NCBI GenBank assembly: GCA_001570385.1
Contig: BBYL01000045.1
Location: forward strand, 1-57,870
Reading direction: 5' to 3'
DNA: 57,870 bases
From: Microtetraspora glauca
GTDB lineage: Bacteria; Actinomycetota; Actinomycetes; Streptosporangiales; Streptosporangiaceae
Shown: piece by piece, positions 36,600-44,876 of the stretch
How the letters are laid out: every line of letters starts with the position of its first letter
Numbering within the stretch: the stretch's first letter is position 1
Position numbers and translations under genes: made by a program
The notes under the pieces: generated by a model
What the model was told of the DNA's origin: nothing
Databases searched by the model: none
Seen by the model: only the letters and a program-made list of their open reading frames with translations

Positions 36600-39164
36600 T
36601 CAGAGGCCGCCGGCCCGGTCCGCCTCGCGGAGGTCCAGGGCGATGTCCAACGCGGGCGCGGAGTGGGTCAGGCCACCCACGGCGAGGTAGTCCACACCGG
36701 TCTCCGCCACCGCGGCGGCGGTGTCCAGGGTCAGCCCGCCGCTGGACTCCAGCCGGGCCCGGCCGTCCACCAGGCGTACGGCCTCGGCCAGCCGCTCGAC
36801 CGTGAAGTTGTCGAGGAGGATCTCCTCGGCCCCCTCGGCCAGCACGGGCTCGATCTGGTCGATCCGGTCCACCTCGACCTCGATGGGCAGGTCGGGGTGC
36901 GCCTGCCGTACGGCGCGGAACGCTTCGGCGACCCCGCCCGCGGCCACGACGTGGTTGTCCTTGATCAGCGCGGCGTCGTGCAGGCCCATGCGGTGGTTGA
37001 CCCCGCCGCCGCAGCGCACGGCGTACTTCTCCAGGGCGCGCAGCCCGGGGAGCGTCTTTCGGCTGTCGCGGACCCGCGCCTTCGTCCCGGCGACGGCGTC
37101 CACCCACCGCCGGGTCAGGGTGGCGACGCCGGAGAGGTGGGTGAGGAAGTTGAGGGCGGTGCGTTCGAGCGTGAGCAGGTCCGTCGTCAGGCCGCGCACG
37201 GTCATGAGGACGTCGCCGCGGGCGACCCTGTCGCCGTCCTTGGCGCGCCGCTCGACGGCGACCATCCCGGGCGCCTGGCGGAACACCGCCTCGGCGACGG
37301 CCAGGCCCGCCACGACGCCGTCGGCGCGCGCGACCACGTCGGCGACGGCCGTCTGGTCGGCGGGGATGGTGGCGGAGGAGGTGACGTCCCGCAGTCCGGC
37401 GAGGTCCTCGTCGAGCGCCTCGGTCACCAGTGCGAGGAGGCGCGGCGGGTCGATGCCGAGCCCGGCGAGCTCGGCGGACAGCTCTTCCGGGAGCTCCGTC
37501 GGCCGGTGCCCCGGCCGCTCCTCGTGGGCCGCGTGCTCCATGAGCAGTCCTTCCTCTTCCAGGGTGATGTCGATGTGCAGCCGCCAGTTCCGGTCGTCGC
37601 GGGCGGGATGGTCCTCACGCCAGTGCGATCCCCGGGTCTCCAGCCGCTCAGCGGCCGCGCCGGTCAGGGCGCACGCGACGGTCAGCAGGTTCGTGGCCTC
37701 CCAGGACTCCGTGCACGGCTCCACCGCGATCGGGGTCCACATGGCGCCCGACAGCGCCCGCGACACGTCGATCAGGCTCTGCCGGCTGCGCAGCACGCCG
37801 GCGCCGCGGCTCATGTGGTTCTGGATCCTGGGCCGGGTACGCGGGTCGACCAGCCCCACCGGCCGTCCGTCGTCGACCGGCTCGCCGGGCTCGCCCTGTT
37901 CCGCCCGGGACGACACCAGATCGGCCGCGATCCGCTCGGCGAAGACCAGCCCTTCGAGGAGGGAGTTGGACGCGAGGCGGTTGGCCCCGTGGACGCCGGT
38001 GCACGCGACCTCTCCGCAGGCGTACAGGCCGGGGACGCTGGTACGGCCGCGCAGGTCAGTGCGGACGCCGCCGCTCGCGTAGTGGGCCGCGGGGGCGACC
38101 GGAATCGGCTCGGTGACCGGGTCGATGCCGTGCTCGCGGCAGACGGCCAGGATCGTCGGGAACCGCGCCCGCCACTTCTCCTCGCCGAAGTGCCGGGCGT
38201 CCAGGTGGACGTGGTCGGCGCCGGTCTCCCGCATCTTCCCGGTGATGGCCTTGGCCACGACGTCCCGCGGCGCGAGGTCGGCGAGCTCGTGCACGCCGCG
38301 CATGAAACGCTCGCCCGCCGCGTCGATCAGCACGGCCCCCTCACCGCGTACGGCCTCGGAGACCAGCGGCTGCTGGCCGGTCGAGTCCTCGCCGAGCCAC
38401 AGGACCGTGGGGTGGAACTGGACGAACTCGATGTCCCTGACGACGGCCCCGGCGCGCAGCGCGAGGGCGACGCCGTCGCCGGTGGACACGACCGGGTTGG
38501 TGGTGGAGGCGTAGACCTGGCCCATGCCGCCGCTCGCCAGGACGACGGCGCTCGCCCGCGCGGCGCCGACGCCGTCCCGCGCTCCCTCGCCCATGACGTG
38601 CAGCGTCACGCCGCAGGCCCGGCCGTCGCCGTCCCTGAGCAGGTCGAGCGCGAGGGCGTGCTCGATGACCTCGATGCGGGGTTCCGCCACGGCGGCCGCG
38701 ACGAGGGCGCGCTGGACCTCGGCGCCGGTGGCGTCACCTCCGGCGTGGACGATGCGGTTGCGGCGGTGGCCGCCCTCGCGGGTGAGCTGGAGCTCGCCGC
38801 CCGCGTCACGGTCGAAGCGGGCGCCGTGGTCCATCAGCCGTCGCAGCGCGTCCGGCCCCTCGGTGACGAGGACGTGTACGGCCTCCTCGTCGCACAGGCC
38901 GACACCGGCGATGAGCGTGTCCCTGAGGTGCTCCCCGGGGGTGTCCTCGGGGTCGAGCACGGCCGCGATGCCGCCCTGGGCCCAGCGGGTGGACCCGGCC
39001 GACAGGGTGTCCTTGGTGACGACCAGCACCTTCCCCTGGGGGGAGAGCTCTGTGTAGCGGAGCGCCACGGTCAGCCCGGCGATGCCGGAGCCGATCACGA
39101 CGACGTCGGCGTGGGCCGTCCAGCCGGGGGCGGGCGCCGTGAGCCTTCTCGGAATCGCCACCAT
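36600..39164 (-). CDS. nadB-nadC: Fused L-aspartate oxidase / quinolinate phosphoribosyltransferase (NadB-NadC)
   Basis: 854 aa from ATG 39164 behind aaagggga. Residues ~1-540 are aspartate oxidase: FAD motif VVVIGSGIAGLTVALRY, HRRNRIVHAGGDATG, EFVQFHPTVL, and GEVACTGVHGANRLASNS. Residues ~545-854 are quinolinate phosphoribosyltransferase: LALVTEALDEDLAG, ERTALNFLTHLSGVATLTRR, RDSRKTLPGLR, EKYAVRCGGGVNHRMGL and ALIKDNHV. In most actinobacteria these are two adjacent genes; here no stop separates them. The junction (EEEGLLMEHAAHEERPGH) holds a Met with a strong ribosome-binding site in front. The product would turn aspartate to iminoaspartate and then quinolinate to nicotinate mononucleotide. 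NadA is not in the window. It lies between panC and coaX. Confidence 0.93.
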   Translation of the reverse strand: MVAIPRRLTAPAPGWTAHADVVVIGSGIAGLTVALRYTELSPQGKVLVVTKDTLSAGSTRWAQGGIAAVLDPEDTPGEHLRDTLIAGVGLCDEEAVHVLVTEGPDALRRLMDHGARFDRDAGGELQLTREGGHRRNRIVHAGGDATGAEVQRALVAAAVAEPRIEVIEHALALDLLRDGDGRACGVTLHVMGEGARDGVGAARASAVVLASGGMGQVYASTTNPVVSTGDGVALALRAGAVVRDIEFVQFHPTVLWLGEDSTGQQPLVSEAVRGEGAVLIDAAGERFMRGVHELADLAPRDVVAKAITGKMRETGADHVHLDARHFGEEKWRARFPTILAVCREHGIDPVTEPIPVAPAAHYASGGVRTDLRGRTSVPGLYACGEVACTGVHGANRLASNSLLEGLVFAERIAADLVSSRAEQGEPGEPVDDGRPVGLVDPRTRPRIQNHMSRGAGVLRSRQSLIDVSRALSGAMWTPIAVEPCTESWEATNLLTVACALTGAAAERLETRGSHWREDHPARDDRNWRLHIDITLEEEGLLMEHAAHEERPGHRPTELPEELSAELAGLGIDPPRLLALVTEALDEDLAGLRDVTSSATIPADQTAVADVVARADGVVAGLAVAEAVFRQAPGMVAVERRAKDGDRVARGDVLMTVRGLTTDLLTLERTALNFLTHLSGVATLTRRWVDAVAGTKARVRDSRKTLPGLRALEKYAVRCGGGVNHRMGLHDAALIKDNHVVAAGGVAEAFRAVRQAHPDLPIEVEVDRIDQIEPVLAEGAEEILLDNFTVERLAEAVRLVDGRARLESSGGLTLDTAAAVAETGVDYLAVGGLTHSAPALDIALDLREADRAGGL
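37539..37560 (-). promoter_or_regulatory. Internal ribosome-binding site and ATG at the NadB/NadC junction
   Basis: On the minus strand, ggaagaggaaggactgctc precedes ATG 37541, in frame with the fusion (Met542). The purine-rich run ends about 7 bases before the ATG, an ideal Shine-Dalgarno spacing. This is probably the start of the ancestral nadC, kept after the stop of nadB was lost, so free NadC may be made as well. Confidence 0.6.
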
Positions 39165-39261
39165 CGGGGGTTCCCCTTTCGTCAAGATGACGATAACGGC
39201 CCCAAGGATACGCGGCCCCACGGACCCCCCACAAAACCCCCGGAGGGGATGATCTACCAGA

Positions 39262-40110
39262 TCATGGGAGTTGTACGGCGATGTTGTCGATCAACCGGGT
39301 GTTCCCCACCTTGGCCGCCACGGCCAGGATCGCGTCGCCGTGGTGCTCCTCGCCCACGGAGGCGAACGTGGCCGGGTCCACCAGAGCCAGGTAGTCCAGC
39401 AGCAGCGGCGGGGACAACCGCGCCGCTTCGTCCAGTACGGCTCTCGCCGCGTCCAACACCCGGGCCGGGGTCGTCTGGGCGGCGCCGGCGCGCAGTGCCC
39501 TGGACAGGTGGAGCGCGGTGCCCCGGTCGGCGTGCGACAGGTAGCGGTTGCGGCTGGACAGGGCCAGCCCGTCCGCTTCCCGGACGGTCGGCGCGCCGAC
39601 GATCGAGACGGGCACGTTGAGGTCGCGCGCCATGCGGCGGATGAGCGCGAGCTGCTGCGCGTCCTTCTGCCCGAAGATCGCCACATCGGGCTGGACCAGG
39701 TTGAACAGCTTCAGCACGACGGTCAGCATGCCGTCGAAGTGGCCGGGGCGGAACGCGCCCTCGACCGTGGCGCCCATCGCCCCGGCGGACACCCCCACCT
39801 GGTGGCCTTCGGGGTACATCTCCTCGACCGACGGCGCGAAGACGACCCGGACGCCCTCTTCCGCGCACACCTCGAGGTCGGCGTCGAGCGTACGCGGATA
39901 GCGCGAGAAGTCCTCGGCCGGGCCGAACTGCAGGGGGTTGACGAAGATGCTCACCGCCACGTGCTCGGCGTGCTCGTGGGCCAGCCTGATCAACGAGCGG
40001 TGCCCGGGGTGCAGGGCCCCCATCGTGGGGACCAGCGCGAGCCTGCCGGGGCCGATCGCTTCCCTCGCCTTGGCGAGCTCGGTGCGGTCACCCGCGACGA
40101 TCACGTCCAT
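39262..40110 (-). CDS. panC: Pantoate--beta-alanine ligase
   Basis: 282 aa, the usual length. ATP-dependent condensation of pantoate and beta-alanine to pantothenate. Motifs: LVPTMGALHPGHRSLI (HxGH ATP site), SIFVNPLQFGPAEDFSRYPR, GAFRPGHFDGMLTVV, PDVAIFGQKDAQQL and SSRNRYL (KMSKS-like). The 5' end overlaps the Rossmann/DUF2520 gene by 10 bp, and nadBC follows 97 bp downstream. panB is not in the window. Confidence 0.96.
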   Translation of the reverse strand: MDVIVAGDRTELAKAREAIGPGRLALVPTMGALHPGHRSLIRLAHEHAEHVAVSIFVNPLQFGPAEDFSRYPRTLDADLEVCAEEGVRVVFAPSVEEMYPEGHQVGVSAGAMGATVEGAFRPGHFDGMLTVVLKLFNLVQPDVAIFGQKDAQQLALIRRMARDLNVPVSIVGAPTVREADGLALSSRNRYLSHADRGTALHLSRALRAGAAQTTPARVLDAARAVLDEAARLSPPLLLDYLALVDPATFASVGEEHHGDAILAVAAKVGNTRLIDNIAVQLP

Positions 40111-40991
40111 ATGTTCCCTCCCAGCGCGTCCAGGAGGCGCTCCGCGGTCTCGGGCTTGAGCAGCCCGGCGGCGAGCGCCCGGTCCGCGGTGAGCCTAGCG
40201 AGGGCGACGTAGGCGTCCGCCGCTTCGGGTGCCGCGAGGATCAAGGCGTCCACGTGTTTGCGCACGGTGCCGGCGTCGCCGCGGACGACAGGACCGGTCA
40301 ACCCGGAGATGCCGAGGCGCAGCACGTTGTCCAGCGCGGCCCCGAGCAGCGGGCCCAGCATCCGGCCGGGCTGCTCGACGCCGATCTTGCTCAGCAGCTC
40401 CTGCGACTCGGCGATCAGGGTGACCATGTGGTTGGCGGCCCCGGCGATGGCGGCGTGGTAGAGCGCGCGGTCCTGGTCGGCGATCCAGACCGGCTCCGCC
40501 CCCATCTCGATGACGAGCGCCTCGGCGACCGGGCGCAGCATCACCGGGGCGGTCACGCCGAACGACGCGCCGGTGAGCCGGGACAGGTCGTCCTCCCTGC
40601 CGGTGAACGTCATGACCGGGTGCAGCGCCAGAGGCAGCGCCCCGGCCTCCGCCGCCGGTTCGAGCACGGCGAGGCCGTACGCGCCGCTGGCGTGGACCAG
40701 GAGCTTGCCGCGCAGGTCGGCCCCGGTCGCGGCCAGGCCGGAGACCAGGCCGGGCAGCACGTCGTCCGGCACGGTGAGCAGCACCAGGTCGGACTTCCCG
40801 ATCACGTCTTCCGGCCGGCTCAGCTCGACGCCGAGCCGCTCGATCGCCCGCCGCCTGGACGAGTCGGAGACCCCGCTGGCGGCCACCACCCTGTGGCCGG
40901 CCTGGGCGAGCGCCGCTCCGAGAACCGAGCCGACGCGACCCGCGCCGAGCACCCCCACGGCTAGCCGCGCGGGGCGGTCACCTGTATCCAT
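40101..40991 (-). CDS. Rossmann-like NAD(P)-binding protein with DUF2520 domain
   Basis: 296 aa. N-terminal nucleotide-binding site LAVGVLGAGRVGSVLGAALA, then SDLVLLTVPDDVLPGLV. The middle region has LLVHASGAYGLAVLEPA and ALHPVMTFTGRE, and the helical C-terminal domain (YHAAIAGAANHMVTLIAESQ) is the DUF2520 part. The fold is that of 6-phosphogluconate dehydrogenase/ketopantoate reductase. It overlaps panC by 10 bp and usually does so in related genomes. A ketopantoate-reductase-like step in pantothenate synthesis is therefore plausible but unproved; the sequence is not a standard PanE. Confidence 0.88.
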   Translation of the reverse strand: MDTGDRPARLAVGVLGAGRVGSVLGAALAQAGHRVVAASGVSDSSRRRAIERLGVELSRPEDVIGKSDLVLLTVPDDVLPGLVSGLAATGADLRGKLLVHASGAYGLAVLEPAAEAGALPLALHPVMTFTGREDDLSRLTGASFGVTAPVMLRPVAEALVIEMGAEPVWIADQDRALYHAAIAGAANHMVTLIAESQELLSKIGVEQPGRMLGPLLGAALDNVLRLGISGLTGPVVRGDAGTVRKHVDALILAAPEAADAYVALARLTADRALAAGLLKPETAERLLDALGGNIWT

Positions 40992-41118
40992 GACGCCTCC
41001 CTTCGGCCCAGCGTAACGGCGGCGGGCATCGCTCCGCCGCCGCTACTCGACAGGCGGGATCTTGCCCTGATCGGAGGCCGTCTAATACCGCCGCCGTTCC
41101 TCGGTAACGTCGGTCGAT

Positions 41119-42081
41119 GTGTGGGTCACCTGGCGGGAAGCGACACGGCGGGCACTGTACGGCGACGGCGGCTTCTACCTGAGAGAACGGCCGGTCCGGC
41201 ACTTCCGCACGTCGGTGCACGCGTCACCGGCCTTCGCCGAGGCGGTGCTGCGCCTCCTCGGCGAGGTCGACGCCGCGCTCGGGCGGCCTCCGGTCCTCGA
41301 CCTGGTCGACATGGGCGCGGGGGACGGCGTGCTCGCCGTGTCCGTGCTGGAACTCGCCCCGCCCGAGCTCGCGGACCGGCTGCGCGTCACCGCGGTCGAT
41401 CTGTCGTCGCGGCCGGAAGATGTGGACGAGCGCGTGGCATGGGCGCCGGCCGTACCGGATGAGGTCCATGGGCTGATCTTCGCCAACGAGTGGCTCGACA
41501 ACGTGCCGGTGGACGTCGTGGAGCGGACTCCCAGCGGGCCGCGGCTGCTCTTGGTGGACCCCGCGACCGGCGAGGAACGTCCGGGACCGGCCCCGGACGA
41601 GCGGGATCTCGCCTGGCTGGAGCGGTGGTGGCCGCTGCGGGCCGTGGGCGACCGCGCCGAGATCGGCCGTCCCCGCGACGAGGCCTGGGCGTCGCTGATC
41701 GTACGGCTCGCGCGCGGCACCGCGGTCGCCGTGGATTATGCACACCCTGTGGACGACCGGCCGGGCGCCGGGAGCCTCGTGGGCTACCGGAACGGCGCGG
41801 CCGTACCTCCCGTGCCGGACGGGTCGTGCGACATCACGGCGCACGTGGCCCTGGACGCCTGCGCCGCGGCGGGCGAGCGGGCGGGCGCGCGGGACACGAC
41901 GCTGACGACGCAGCGGGAGGCTCTGCGCCGGCTGGGCGTCGGCGGAGCCCGGCCGCCGCTCGCTCTCGCGCACGCCGACCCGCGCGGCTACCTCAGGGCC
42001 CTGGGACGTGCCTCGGAGGAGGCCGAGCTGATCGATCCGGCCGGGCTCGGGAGGTTCGGCTGGCTCAGCCAGTCACGGTGA
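41119..42081 (+). CDS. MidA-like SAM-dependent methyltransferase
   Basis: 320 aa from GTG. The N-terminus (TWREATRRALYGDGGFYLRE) with the following HFRTSVHASPAFAEAV matches the MidA/NDUFAF7 group. The SAM site is LDLVDMGAGDGVLAVSVL, and FANEWLDNVPVDVVER is the family's conserved loop. Mitochondrial NDUFAF7 methylates an arginine on the NuoD homologue (NDUFS2) during complex I assembly. A nuoD-type gene lies 2.8 kb away in this window, so the same pairing may hold here (inference). It is divergent from the DUF2520 gene, and its 3' end overlaps the P450 gene by 17 bp. Confidence 0.85.
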   Translation: MWVTWREATRRALYGDGGFYLRERPVRHFRTSVHASPAFAEAVLRLLGEVDAALGRPPVLDLVDMGAGDGVLAVSVLELAPPELADRLRVTAVDLSSRPEDVDERVAWAPAVPDEVHGLIFANEWLDNVPVDVVERTPSGPRLLLVDPATGEERPGPAPDERDLAWLERWWPLRAVGDRAEIGRPRDEAWASLIVRLARGTAVAVDYAHPVDDRPGAGSLVGYRNGAAVPPVPDGSCDITAHVALDACAAAGERAGARDTTLTTQREALRRLGVGGARPPLALAHADPRGYLRALGRASEEAELIDPAGLGRFGWLSQSR

Positions 42082-43270
42082 CCCGCAGCGACTCCAGGCC
42101 GCGGATGATGTAACCCGGCTTCCAGACGGGCTCCTCGACGAGTTCCAGCTTCGGGGCGGCGTCGAGCAGCGCGGTGAAGGACTCCACCAGCTCGACCCGC
42201 GCGAGCGGGGCACCGAGGCAGAAGTGGATGCCCGCGCCGAAGGAGATGTGCGGGTTGTCCACACGCCCGATGTCCAGGCGGTCCGGGTCGGGGAAGACCT
42301 CCGGATCGCGGTTGGCCGAGCCGAAGAGCAGCCCGATCTCCACACCGCGGGGGATCGTCACCCCGCCGACCTCGATGTCCTCGAGGACCCAGCGCTCGAA
42401 CATCTGCAGCGGGGTGTCCCACCGCAGCAGTTCCTCGATGGCCGTGGGCATCAGCGTGCGGTCGTTCCTGAGCCGCTCCAGCTCGGCCGGGTTGCGGAAC
42501 AGCGACCACCAGCCGTTGCCGGTGACGTTCACGGTGGCCTCGTGGCCGGCGTTGAGCAGCAGCACGCAGGTGCCGATCAGCTCGTCCTCGGTCAGCCGGT
42601 CACCGTCGTCCACGACCTGCGCGAGGGCGGAGATGAGGTCGTCTCCCGGCTGGTCCTTACGAGATCTGGCCAGCTCGCGTAGGTATTCGGCGAACTCCGC
42701 CGCCGCCCGCACGGCCGTGTGCTGCGCATCGAGCGAGGGGTTGAGCTCGTACATGCCGCAGATGTCGGCGGACCACGGGCGCAGCAGGTGCCGGTCGGCC
42801 TCGGGCACGCCCAACATTTCGGCGATCACGGTCACCGGGAGCGGCTCGGCCACCTCGGCGAGCAGGTCGCCGCCGCCGCGCTCGACCAGCCCGTCGGCCA
42901 GCTCCCTGGCGATCCTGCGCACGCGGGGGCGGAGCGACTCCACCATCCGAGGCGTGAACGCCTTGGACACCAGGCGGCGCAGGCGGGTGTGGACGGGCGG
43001 CTCGACGTCGAGCATGCCGGCCCTGACCACCCTCCAGAAGGGTTCCTGGAACTCCGGCTCGGGTTCCCTGCCGAATGCCTCGTGCGAGGCCGTGTGGAGG
43101 TAGGAGCGGCCCAGCCGCCGATCGCGCAGCAGCGCGTTCACGTCGGCGTGACGGGCGATCAGCCACTGGCCGGTCGGCTCGAAGAAACTGACCGGGTCGT
43201 TCTCCCGCAGATCGGCGTAGACGCCGTACGGGTGGGCCACGAACTCGGGATTCCAAGGATCAAACTTCAC
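42065..43270 (-). CDS. Cytochrome P450
   Basis: 401 aa, a soluble bacterial P450. The I-helix motif is NAGHEATVN, the K-helix ExxR is AIEELLRWDTP, and the heme loop is FGAGIHFCLGAPLARVE with the thiolate Cys. At the position of the usual oxygen-activating Thr (AGxxTT) the sequence has Ala followed by Thr. Substrate unknown; such enzymes hydroxylate antibiotics, terpenes or xenobiotics. No ferredoxin or ferredoxin-reductase gene adjoins it, so redox partners are supplied from elsewhere. Single gene, divergent from the SAM-IV transcript. Confidence 0.95.
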   Translation of the reverse strand: MKFDPWNPEFVAHPYGVYADLRENDPVSFFEPTGQWLIARHADVNALLRDRRLGRSYLHTASHEAFGREPEPEFQEPFWRVVRAGMLDVEPPVHTRLRRLVSKAFTPRMVESLRPRVRRIARELADGLVERGGGDLLAEVAEPLPVTVIAEMLGVPEADRHLLRPWSADICGMYELNPSLDAQHTAVRAAAEFAEYLRELARSRKDQPGDDLISALAQVVDDGDRLTEDELIGTCVLLLNAGHEATVNVTGNGWWSLFRNPAELERLRNDRTLMPTAIEELLRWDTPLQMFERWVLEDIEVGGVTIPRGVEIGLLFGSANRDPEVFPDPDRLDIGRVDNPHISFGAGIHFCLGAPLARVELVESFTALLDAAPKLELVEEPVWKPGYIIRGLESLRVTVTG

Positions 43271-43390
43271 AAACCAACCATACGAAGCATTTTGCCTGGT
43301 CGCATCACCTGAACCACCAGTACGGACATCACATTTCGGGCAACTGACGGCTTGCGGCGCCGGGGAGGGAGTGGGCTATAGTGCCGCACA

Positions 43391-43510
43391 GGTCATGAGT
43401 GCCAGCGCACAGCCCCGGCTTGCTGGCCGGCAACCCTCGCGTCCGCGGCGGGGTGCCCCGGGTGAGGACCAGGTCCGGCGCGAGGCGCGCCGGGCAAGCG
43501 CGGGCTCCGC
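43391..43510 (+). ncRNA. SAM-IV riboswitch
   Basis: The core ggtcatgagtgccagcg (43391-43407), ccccggcttgctggccggca (43413-43432), accctcg, gcggggtgccccgggtga and the pseudoknot-forming ggaccaggtc match the SAM-IV class of actinobacteria almost base for base. It binds S-adenosylmethionine. A GC-rich stem (ccggcgcgaggcgcgccgg, about 43475-43493) follows and may act as expression platform. It ends about 45 nt before the aminotransferase start. 3' boundary approximate. Confidence 0.93.
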
Positions 43511-43554
43511 CGGTATGACGCCATGGCCGGGGTCCCTGACCTCAGGAGGCCGTC

Positions 43555-44847
43555 GTGTCCGTTCTCTCGCTGTCCACCCTCTCCCCCGCCGCCGCCCACG
43601 AACGGCCGATCCCCGCCGTCCTGGGCGCCGACCTCGAGGTGCCGGTCAAGGGCGGGCGGCTGGTGCCGTACGCGAACCTGGACTACGCGGCGAGCGCGCC
43701 CTGTCTGGAGCCGGTGAGCGCCGCCGTCACCGCGGCGCTGCCGGCCTACTCCAGCGTGCACCGCGGCGCCGGATACGCCTCCCAGCTCACGACGGCCCGG
43801 TACGAGCAGGCGAGGCACACCGTCCGGGCGTTCGTGGGCGCCCGCACGGACGACGCGGTGGTCTTCACCCGCAACACGACCGACGCGATGAACCTGCTGG
43901 CCCGCAGCCTGCCCGAGGGCACCACCACCGTCGTGTTCGACACCGAGCACCACGCCTCGCTGCTGCCCTGGCCCGACGCCGTACGGCTCGCGCCCCCGGC
44001 CTTCCCCGGCGAGGCGATCAGGGCCGTGGACGAGACGCTGGCCGGGATCGAGGGACCGGCCCTCCTGGTCGTCACGGCCGCCTCCAACGTGACCGGCGAG
44101 CTGTGGCCGATCGCGGGGCTCGCGCACGTGGCGCACCGGCATGGCGCCCGCGTCGTCGTGGACGCCGCCCAGCTCGTCCCGCACCGGCGGCTCAACCTGG
44201 CCGCGCTCGACCTCGACTACGTGGCGTTCTCCGGGCACAAGCTGTACGCGCCGTTCGGCGCCGGAGCCCTCGTCGGGCGGGCCGACTGGCTCGCGGGGGC
44301 CGCGCCGTACCTGCTGGGCGGCGGCGCGGTGACCTCGGTCGGCGCGGACGGCGAGGAGACGTCGTGGAGCGACGACCCCGAGGTGCGCCACGAGGCCGGG
44401 ACCCCGAACGTGCTGGGGGCGATCGCCCTCGCCGCGGCCTGCGACGCGCTGGCCGCGACCGGCTGGACGGCCCTGGTCCGCGAGGAGGAGCGGCTGGTGG
44501 CCCGCCTGCGCGCGGGGATCGCCGGGATCGAGGGCGTGCGCGAGCTGTCCCTCTGGGGGCCGGACCACCCCAGGGTCGGCATCGTGTCGTTCACCGTGGA
44601 CGGCCTGACGGCCCGTGAGGTCGCCGAATCCCTGTCGGCGGACCACGGCATCGGCGTCCGGGACGGCAAGTTCTGCGCGCACCCGTTCGTACGGCACCTG
44701 CTCGGGACGTCCGACGGCGGCTGCCAGGACGGCACGGCCAGCGCCGTACGCGCGTCGATCGGGATCGGCACGACCGAGGAGCACGTGGACCGGCTGATCG
44801 GCGCTCTGCGGGACCTGGCCACAACCGGGGCGGGCATTTCGTCCTGA
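43555..44847 (+). CDS. Class V aminotransferase / cysteine-desulfurase-like PLP enzyme
   Basis: 430 aa from GTG 43555 behind aggagg. PLP fold type I: NLDYAASAPCLEPV, VVFTRNTTDAMNLLARSL, VFDTEHHASLLPW, VVVDAAQLVPH (Asp for the PLP nitrogen), VAFSGHKLYAPFGAGAL (Schiff-base Lys) and HEAGTPNVLGAIAL. The C-terminal region contains a GIGVRDGKFCAHPFVRHLL segment with a Cys that may be the sulfur-accepting residue. Control by a SAM-IV riboswitch points to sulfur metabolism, for example desulfuration or lyase chemistry on a cysteine or selenocysteine derivative. The exact reaction is unknown. It is followed 29 bp later by a solitary nuoD. Confidence 0.88.
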   Translation: MSVLSLSTLSPAAAHERPIPAVLGADLEVPVKGGRLVPYANLDYAASAPCLEPVSAAVTAALPAYSSVHRGAGYASQLTTARYEQARHTVRAFVGARTDDAVVFTRNTTDAMNLLARSLPEGTTTVVFDTEHHASLLPWPDAVRLAPPAFPGEAIRAVDETLAGIEGPALLVVTAASNVTGELWPIAGLAHVAHRHGARVVVDAAQLVPHRRLNLAALDLDYVAFSGHKLYAPFGAGALVGRADWLAGAAPYLLGGGAVTSVGADGEETSWSDDPEVRHEAGTPNVLGAIALAAACDALAATGWTALVREEERLVARLRAGIAGIEGVRELSLWGPDHPRVGIVSFTVDGLTAREVAESLSADHGIGVRDGKFCAHPFVRHLLGTSDGGCQDGTASAVRASIGIGTTEEHVDRLIGALRDLATTGAGISS

Positions 44848-44876
44848 ACCACCCACCGGCGTGGGAGCATGGCCGT

